Notes under the pieces: generated by a model
Told to the model about the DNA's origin: nothing
Database searches by the model: none
What the model saw: only the letters and a program-made list of their open reading frames with translations
Shown here: positions 59,118 to 64,000 of the stretch, piece after piece
Layout of the letters: each line of letters opens with the position of its first letter
Numbering within the stretch: the first letter of the stretch is position 1
NCBI RefSeq assembly: GCF_000382205.1
Contig: NZ_KB907786.1
Span: forward strand, 1,488,001-1,552,000
Source of the DNA: Dyadobacter beijingensis DSM 21582
Lineage (GTDB): Bacteria; Bacteroidota; Bacteroidia; Cytophagales; Spirosomataceae
Direction of reading: 5' to 3'
Length of the DNA stretch: 64,000 nucleotides
Program-made: the position numbers and the translations under genes

Positions 59118-59378
59118 ATGGATAGTTTAAAAGAAGACCTTAAGAAACAGATTATCGAACAGCTCAACCTGGAAGATCTGACGGTGGCGGATATCGCGGA
59201 CGACGCGCTGCTTTTCAACGATCAGGGCCTGGGCCTCGATTCGATAGACGCGCTCGAACTGATCGTACTGCTCGAAAAATACCACGGTATCCAGCTTGTG
59301 AACCCCGAAGAGGGCAAGGAAGCATTCAAGTCCGTCGACACGATGGCGGCCTATATCCGTAAAAGAAAAGCAGCTTAA
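59118..59378 (+). CDS. Acyl carrier protein 2, flexirubin cluster
   Basis: An 86-residue ACP with the phosphopantetheine serine in GLGLDSIDALELIVLLEK. It differs from ACP 1 (DSI rather than DSL) and lies just before the third ketosynthase, which suggests each ACP serves a different chain or step. Confidence 0.93.
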   Translation: MDSLKEDLKKQIIEQLNLEDLTVADIADDALLFNDQGLGLDSIDALELIVLLEKYHGIQLVNPEEGKEAFKSVDTMAAYIRKRKAA

Positions 59379-59390
59379 TTACTTCACCGA

Positions 59391-60575
59391 ATGGGCGTTA
59401 GCATTACCGGTATCGGCGTTGTGTCGGCGATAGGCATGTCGGTGGAGGAAAACCTGCGGTCGTTGCGCGAAAGTAAGTCGGGCATCGGGCCGCTGCATTA
59501 CCTGCAAGGCACCAAAGCGTCGCGGGCGGGAGAGGTGAAAGCCTCAAACGACGACCTGCGCCGTGCATTGGGCGTGAGCACGGAATATGTTTCGCGTACT
59601 TCGCTGCTGGGCTTGCAGGCGGCGCGGGAAGCCTGGGGCGACAACAAGCGCTCTGGTGTGATCCGCACCGGCCTGATCTCGGCCACGTCGGTGGGCGGGA
59701 TGGACCGCAGCGAGGTGTTTTACAAGGATTACCTTTCCCAAAATAAGCCCGATTACCAGCTCCTTACTACGCACGACAGCGGCAGTACCACCGAGCGCAT
59801 TGCCAGGGAACTGGGTATTACGGGTTATATCAATACACTTTCGACAGCCTGCTCGTCGGGTGCGAACGCGATCATGCTCGGCGCGCGCCTGATCCTGCAA
59901 GGTACGCTCGACCGCGTGCTCGTAGGAGGTACCGATGCATTGAGCGGCTTCACAATCGACGGTTTCCGCTCGCTCATGATCTACGACGAGCAGTGGTGCC
60001 GGCCATTCGACGAGTCGCGTGCGGGGCTGAACCTGGGCGAAGGCGCGGGTTTCCTCTTGCTGGAAGGTGAAAAAAGCCTCGAACTGACAGGCAATGTGCC
60101 TGTTTGCCAGGTAAGCGGCTGGGCCAATGCGGCAGATGCCTATCACCAAACGGCTTCTTCGCCCGACGGAAAAGGCGCCACGCTGGCGATCGAAAATGCG
60201 ATCCGCCGTGCGGGAATCGGGCTGGGCGACATCTCATACGTGAATGCGCACGGCACGGGTACGAAGAATAACGATCATTCCGAATCCGTGGCATTAAAGA
60301 ATGTCTTCGGCGATCATATCCCGCCATTCAGTTCTACCAAAGCATTTACCGGGCATACCCTGGCTGCGGCGGGGGCCATCGAGGCGGTATTTTCCGTGCT
60401 GGCCATTCAGCAAAACCTCATTTACCCGAACCTGAATTACCAGACTCCGATCGCCGAAACGGGCCTCGCACCGGTGGCGCAGCTGAATACGGCCGTCCCT
60501 GTGAATGCGGTACTGTCCAATTCGTTCGGTTTCGGGGGCAATAATTCATCACTCGTTTTTACACGCTATGAATAA
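59391..60575 (+). CDS. Beta-ketoacyl-ACP synthase 3, flexirubin cluster
   Basis: A 394-residue FabF-like ketosynthase with Cys154 in STACSSGANAIMLG and histidines in YVNAHGTGTKNNDHSES and TKAFTGHTLAAAGA; NSFGFGGNNSSLVF closes the protein. It overlaps the next, Cys-less, ketosynthase-like gene by 8 nt, a layout like the KS/CLF pair of aryl-polyene clusters (ApeO/ApeC). It would condense malonyl-ACP units to build the polyene. Confidence 0.93.
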   Translation: MGVSITGIGVVSAIGMSVEENLRSLRESKSGIGPLHYLQGTKASRAGEVKASNDDLRRALGVSTEYVSRTSLLGLQAAREAWGDNKRSGVIRTGLISATSVGGMDRSEVFYKDYLSQNKPDYQLLTTHDSGSTTERIARELGITGYINTLSTACSSGANAIMLGARLILQGTLDRVLVGGTDALSGFTIDGFRSLMIYDEQWCRPFDESRAGLNLGEGAGFLLLEGEKSLELTGNVPVCQVSGWANAADAYHQTASSPDGKGATLAIENAIRRAGIGLGDISYVNAHGTGTKNNDHSESVALKNVFGDHIPPFSSTKAFTGHTLAAAGAIEAVFSVLAIQQNLIYPNLNYQTPIAETGLAPVAQLNTAVPVNAVLSNSFGFGGNNSSLVFTRYE

Positions 60576-61503
60576 AACGGCCTTGTACATTACGGCAGCA
60601 TCCACGGTGTCGCACCAGCCTACCTTCGGCAATGCGGGCTTCTCGGCGGCATTGGGGCCGGTCGGCGCGGATCATGCGCTCATCAGTCCTGATTATAAGG
60701 CCTACATTGAAGCGGGGCTGCTGCGCCGGATGAGCAAAATCCTGCGGATGTCGGTGGCCTGTTCCAAAGAATGCATCGCGCAGGCGGGTATCGGACAGCC
60801 CGATGCGATCGTGGTGGGGACGGGGCTTGGCTGCTTGCAGGATACGGAGAAGTTCCTCAATACTTCGCTGACCGTCGAGGGGCTGCTTCCGCCGACCTCA
60901 TTCATCCAATCGACGCATAACACCATGGCCGGGCAGATTTCGCTCAGCATCGGCAACCATGGTTATAATATGACGCACACACAAAACACATTGTCGTTCG
61001 AACACGCGTTGCTGGACGCCTCGCTGCTCCTGCACGAGGGCGACAGGAATGTGCTGGTAGGTGCGGCCGACGAGCATATCGACATCCTGGATGACATTAC
61101 CGGGCAACTGGCATTCGAAACCGGTGCGGCGCTCACGTCGGGCGCTTCGTTTTTCATATTGTCTAGTGAAAATACGGCTTATACGATGGCAGAACTGGCA
61201 GATGTGCACGTGGTAGGCGGCGTTGCGGGCATTCAGGAGGAAACGGACGCATTCCTGGGCCGCAATGGGTTGGCTACGAAAGATGTAGATCTGGTGCTAT
61301 TTGCCGGGAATCCGGTGGATGGTGCGTTGAAAAACGTGCCTTACCTCGCGCTATCGGGCGTGTACGCAACGGCCTCCGCGTTTGCACTGCATTATGCGGC
61401 CGATCTTTTGCAAGCCGATCGTGGAGTCAGGAATGTGTTGATTTGTAACGCATTGCGGGAAAGTAATCTGGGATTAACCTTGCTGCGGACCGTTGAAGCA
61501 TAA
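60568..61503 (+). CDS. Ketosynthase-like chain-length factor, no active-site Cys, flexirubin cluster
   Basis: A 311-residue KS-fold protein starting at the ATG at 60568, inside the end of ketosynthase 3. It is related to the protein at 43873-44916: both have SP.YKAYIEAGLLRRM(S/G)K-type starts and FIQSTHNTMAGQISL / FVQSTPNAVAGNLAL. At the Cys position it reads NMTHTQNTLSFEHALLD. The catalytic His pair is missing too. It is the best candidate for the chain-length factor of ketosynthase 3. Confidence 0.85.
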   Translation: MNKTALYITAASTVSHQPTFGNAGFSAALGPVGADHALISPDYKAYIEAGLLRRMSKILRMSVACSKECIAQAGIGQPDAIVVGTGLGCLQDTEKFLNTSLTVEGLLPPTSFIQSTHNTMAGQISLSIGNHGYNMTHTQNTLSFEHALLDASLLLHEGDRNVLVGAADEHIDILDDITGQLAFETGAALTSGASFFILSSENTAYTMAELADVHVVGGVAGIQEETDAFLGRNGLATKDVDLVLFAGNPVDGALKNVPYLALSGVYATASAFALHYAADLLQADRGVRNVLICNALRESNLGLTLLRTVEA

Positions 61504-62263
61504 CCTCCTCATATTCATCTGCATTACGGCAGCGGCGCTCAGTTCCATCATTTTCTGGGAAACGGATTACCTGTGGATCGTCATGGCGGGCATCGCATTG
61601 CTGTTTGTCGGTGTAACCGCTTATGGATCGGCGCAGATTCAGGCCAATTATTTTCTCAAATCCATTAATAAAGGGCGCAGCAAGGCTATCGCATTGACTT
61701 TCGACGACGGTCCGGACCCGGATTCGACCCCCCGAATTCTCGAAACATTGCGGCAAAACGACCTGAAAGCTACGTTTTTCGTCATTGGCAGAAAAGCCGT
61801 GGAGCATCCGGAACTGCTGCGCCGGATCGTAGAGGAAGGCCATACCATTGCCAACCATTCGTACAGCCATTCCTACCTCATCGCATTGTTTTCAACCCGG
61901 AAGCTCAAAGCGGACATTCAGCGCTGCAACGAGGCGATCCGTGACATTACCGGCCGCGCGCCCGTGTTTTTCAGGCCCCCGTTCGGTGTGACGAACCCGC
62001 GCTACGCCCGTGTTTTGAAGGAATTGCAAATGCAGTCGATCGGATGGTCGCTGCGCAGCATGGATACGCGGGCGAAGAACAAGTACCAGCTCATCAACAC
62101 TATTGTTTCAAAATTAAAGCCCAGGAACATCGTTCTGCTTCATGACCATCTGCCGCTGACGGCCGAAACCCTGCCGGATATCATCGGTCATTGCCGTGAA
62201 ATGGGTATCAAAATAGAACCGCTTCCCCGGCTGATCGGGAAGGAACCTTATGAAACACATTAA
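61493..62263 (+). CDS. Polysaccharide deacetylase (NodB domain), flexirubin cluster
   Basis: A 256-residue membrane-anchored carbohydrate esterase 4 protein. The NodB motifs are ALTFDDGPDPDSTPRIL (motif 1 with Asp-Asp), NHSYSHS (motif 2, metal His) and FFRPPFGVTN (motif 3). Two hydrophobic segments precede the domain. The start is a TTG at 61493, overlapping the preceding stop by 11 nt; the next in-frame ATG would cut the membrane segment. Its role in pigment biosynthesis is unknown; deacetylases are often found in these clusters. Confidence 0.85.
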   Translation: MKHNLLIFICITAAALSSIIFWETDYLWIVMAGIALLFVGVTAYGSAQIQANYFLKSINKGRSKAIALTFDDGPDPDSTPRILETLRQNDLKATFFVIGRKAVEHPELLRRIVEEGHTIANHSYSHSYLIALFSTRKLKADIQRCNEAIRDITGRAPVFFRPPFGVTNPRYARVLKELQMQSIGWSLRSMDTRAKNKYQLINTIVSKLKPRNIVLLHDHLPLTAETLPDIIGHCREMGIKIEPLPRLIGKEPYETH

Positions 62264-62882
62264 GTTACTGATCATTACCTGGCTCGCGTGCGTGTGTACG
62301 CTTGCCGGTGCGCAGTCGTTCAAGCCGGCAGCGAACCCGGAGAAGGCGTTGGCCGATCTGCGCAAGACCTCGCAGGGGACCACGTCCATTCAGGCGTCTT
62401 TTACGGAAGAAAAATACCTGGCCGTGCTCAAAGAGCCCGAGAAATCCAGCGGCGTTTTTTACTACCAGCAGAAGGACAAAATGCGCTGGGAACAGCGGAC
62501 GCCTTCGAAATACATTATTGTCATTAACGGCGACAAGCTGCGCGTGCAGGAGGGTGGGAAAGAGAAAAACGTGGGACAGGCTGGTCGCATGGCCGCGCAG
62601 ATCAAAGAGCTGATGATCGGGCTTGTAAATGGTGATTTTCAGCAGAATAAGGGCTTTTCTACGGCCTGCCTGGAAAGCGATGGCGAGTACCAGATCGTGC
62701 TGACGCCGGTCAACCGCCGTTTGAAGAATATTTATGCCAAAATCACGATGGTATTCCCTAAAAGCACGCTGCGGCTGAAAGAACTCGCATTCTTCGAAAA
62801 AGGCGGCGACAAAAGCATCATGAAGTTCCAGCAGGAGAAATTCAACCAGCCGATCGCGGAAAATCTATTCAAAGACCTCTGA
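62250..62882 (+). CDS. LolA-like outer membrane lipoprotein carrier protein, flexirubin cluster
   Basis: A 210-residue periplasmic protein with a signal peptide (ending AGAQS, about residue 22) and the LolA fold: TTSIQASFTEEKYLAVLKEP, SSGVFYYQQKDKMRWEQRTP and YIIVINGDKLRVQEGGK. It overlaps the deacetylase by 14 nt. A cluster-specific LolA, as in aryl-polyene clusters, may carry the lipid-like pigment across the periplasm. Confidence 0.9.
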   Translation: MKHIKLLIITWLACVCTLAGAQSFKPAANPEKALADLRKTSQGTTSIQASFTEEKYLAVLKEPEKSSGVFYYQQKDKMRWEQRTPSKYIIVINGDKLRVQEGGKEKNVGQAGRMAAQIKELMIGLVNGDFQQNKGFSTACLESDGEYQIVLTPVNRRLKNIYAKITMVFPKSTLRLKELAFFEKGGDKSIMKFQQEKFNQPIAENLFKDL

Positions 62883-62884
62883 GA

Positions 62885-63241
62885 ATGTCAATACACGACC
62901 TTTATTCGATCGAAAACATGGAACAGGACGGCAACCGAATCACCTGCCGGGTGCAGATCGATGCCGGCCACCCGGTTTTTGAGGGGCATTTCCCCGGCTC
63001 ACCGGTGCTGCCCGGCGTGGTACAGGTGGAAATGGTGAAGGCGGCGCTGGCGAATGCATTGGGTAAGCCGATCCGGTTGACAGACATGACTACCTGCAAG
63101 TTCCTGGAAATCCTCGACCCGCGTGCGACGCCTGAAATGGTCATTTCCATCCAGTACAAAGGCGATGCGGCGCTGGACGTGTCGGCCACGGGCAGCGCAG
63201 GCGACAAGACTTTTTTCAAAATCAGGGCCAGTTTTATTTAA
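62885..63241 (+). CDS. FabZ-like 3-hydroxyacyl-ACP dehydratase 2, flexirubin cluster
   Basis: A 118-residue hotdog protein with the FabA/FabZ signature in FEGHFPGSPVLPGVVQVEM, where the His and Glu are catalytic. The protein is a little short at the N-terminus compared with FabZ (about 140-150). It follows the LolA-like gene by 2 nt. With the dehydratase at 56543 it gives the cluster two dehydration enzymes. Confidence 0.88.
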   Translation: MSIHDLYSIENMEQDGNRITCRVQIDAGHPVFEGHFPGSPVLPGVVQVEMVKAALANALGKPIRLTDMTTCKFLEILDPRATPEMVISIQYKGDAALDVSATGSAGDKTFFKIRASFI

Positions 63242-63265
63242 AATACCTTCCTTAAACCCATCGCC

Positions 63266-64000
63266 ATGAGCCTGTCGGACATCCAGTGCTGCGTGATCAT
63301 TCCCACTTACAACAACCGCAATACCTTGCGGCGGGTGATCGACGGCGTGTTGCAGCAAACGACCGGCCAGGAGATCATCGTCGTGAACGACGGCTCCACC
63401 GACGATACCGCCTCCATATTGGCCGCTTACGGCGCCAGAATCCGGGTGCTGGACAATGTGGTGAACAAAGGCAAAGGTTTTTCGCTGCGGAAAGCGTTCG
63501 CGGAAGCCATCCGGCTCGGCTTTGAAAATGCCATTTCGATCGATTCCGACGGGCAGCATTTGCCGTCAGATATACCGCTTTTCATCGCAGCCGCGAAGGC
63601 AAATCCGGGTGCCTTGCTCATGGGTTCGCGCAATATGGAGCAGGAGGGGGTGCCGGGCAAAAGCTCTTTCGGCAACAAGTTCTCCAATTTCTGGTTCAAA
63701 TTCGAGACAGGCCTTACATTACCCGACACGCAAACGGGCTTTCGCCTCTACCCGCTCGGCCCGTTAAAAAAAATATCGCTCTTCACGACCAAATTCGAGA
63801 CGGAAATCGAGGTCATCGTCAAAATGGCGTGGCGCGACGTGCCGATTATCCCCATCAACATCCAGGTCATTTACGACAAAAACGAGCGCGTGACGCATTT
63901 CCGTCCATTTCGAGATTTTACCCGCATCAGTATCCTCAATACCTGGCTGGTGACGCTCACGCTTGTCTATTACCTGCCGCGGCGGCTGTTTCAGTATATT
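63266..64000 (+). CDS. Glycosyltransferase family 2, 3' end outside the window
   Basis: An open frame of 245 codons without stop up to the right edge. It begins at the ATG at 63266 (MSLSDIQCCVIIPTYNN) and shows the GT-A core EIIVVNDGSTDDTASIL, KGKGFSLRKAFAEAI and the DXD-like ISIDSDGQHLPSDI. DTQTGFRLYPL fits the DPM1/DPG-synthase-like group. Similar GT2 genes occur in flexirubin clusters. The gene end, any membrane helices and further cluster genes are not visible. Confidence 0.88.
   Translation, partial: MSLSDIQCCVIIPTYNNRNTLRRVIDGVLQQTTGQEIIVVNDGSTDDTASILAAYGARIRVLDNVVNKGKGFSLRKAFAEAIRLGFENAISIDSDGQHLPSDIPLFIAAAKANPGALLMGSRNMEQEGVPGKSSFGNKFSNFWFKFETGLTLPDTQTGFRLYPLGPLKKISLFTTKFETEIEVIVKMAWRDVPIIPINIQVIYDKNERVTHFRPFRDFTRISILNTWLVTLTLVYYLPRRLFQYI

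Noticed and set aside
1-64000. CRISPR arrays, tRNA or rRNA genes
   Set aside because: No regularly spaced repeats of 24-40 nt and no cloverleaf-like or rRNA-like stretches were noticed on reading; a dedicated scan (tRNAscan, barrnap, CRISPR finder) could confirm.

Overview
The window looks like chromosomal DNA from a member of the Bacteroidota, order Cytophagales, most like Dyadobacter or a close relative (inferred from gene content, not from a database search). Supporting signs are: two secreted proteins with type IX secretion (T9SS) C-terminal sorting domains; Bacteroidota-type promoters (TTTG, about 19-22 nt, TAnnTTTG); a flexirubin / aryl-polyene pigment cluster that starts with an aromatic amino-acid ammonia-lyase; and a crtYcd-type carotenoid cluster. 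No rRNA, tRNA, CRISPR array or complete insertion sequence was recognised.

Layout. 1-1606 (-): Lrp/AsnC regulator, EamA exporter and the start of a ChrB-like protein, cut by the window edge. 1821-3894: secreted GH26 mannanase, a small lipoprotein, and a stand-alone IS1595-type zinc-ribbon protein. 4285-7880 (+): a family 2A encapsulin operon of shell, cysteine desulfurase cargo with a long disordered N-terminal tail, and EpsC-type serine acetyltransferase. 7942-11717 (+): three tightly overlapping genes, namely a one-chain fusion of a UbiA prenyltransferase with a type III polyketide synthase, a methyltransferase and an FAD oxidoreductase. 11679-16697 (-): carotenoid operon carH-crtI-crtB-idi-crtZ-crtYcd. 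The CarH-like regulator keeps both the Wx9EH and ExHxxG motifs of B12-dependent photoreceptors. A divergent S24-type repressor gene follows.

18087-26167: a choice-of-anchor-A surface protein, a GT2 and flippase-like pair, ruvC, and a large reprolysin-like metalloprotease. 26415-31194 (+): TetR-controlled tripartite efflux operon (TolC, EmrA, EmrB) with a near-ideal palindromic operator over the -33 box. 31314-43843: a decayed PIN toxin, RqcH/NFACT, PBP2-RodA, DUF423, a GT9, YggS, a coiled-coil membrane protein, rpsF-rpsR-rplI, a Kbp-like BON-LysM protein and GlpD.

43873 to the right edge: a flexirubin-type cluster on both strands. It encodes a tyrosine ammonia-lyase-like starter enzyme, FabG, three ketosynthases with the active-site Cys, two Cys-less ketosynthase-like partners and one short KS-like protein, two ACPs, two dehydratases, a thioesterase, an LpxL-like acyltransferase, a trifunctional MMPL/acyltransferase/methyltransferase, a halogenase-like flavoprotein, a CrtI-like oxidoreductase, a polysaccharide deacetylase, a LolA-like protein and a GT2 that runs off the end. 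Together these would make an aryl-polyene acid, decorate it and move it to the outer membrane. The resorcinol-forming DarA/DarB genes are not in the window.
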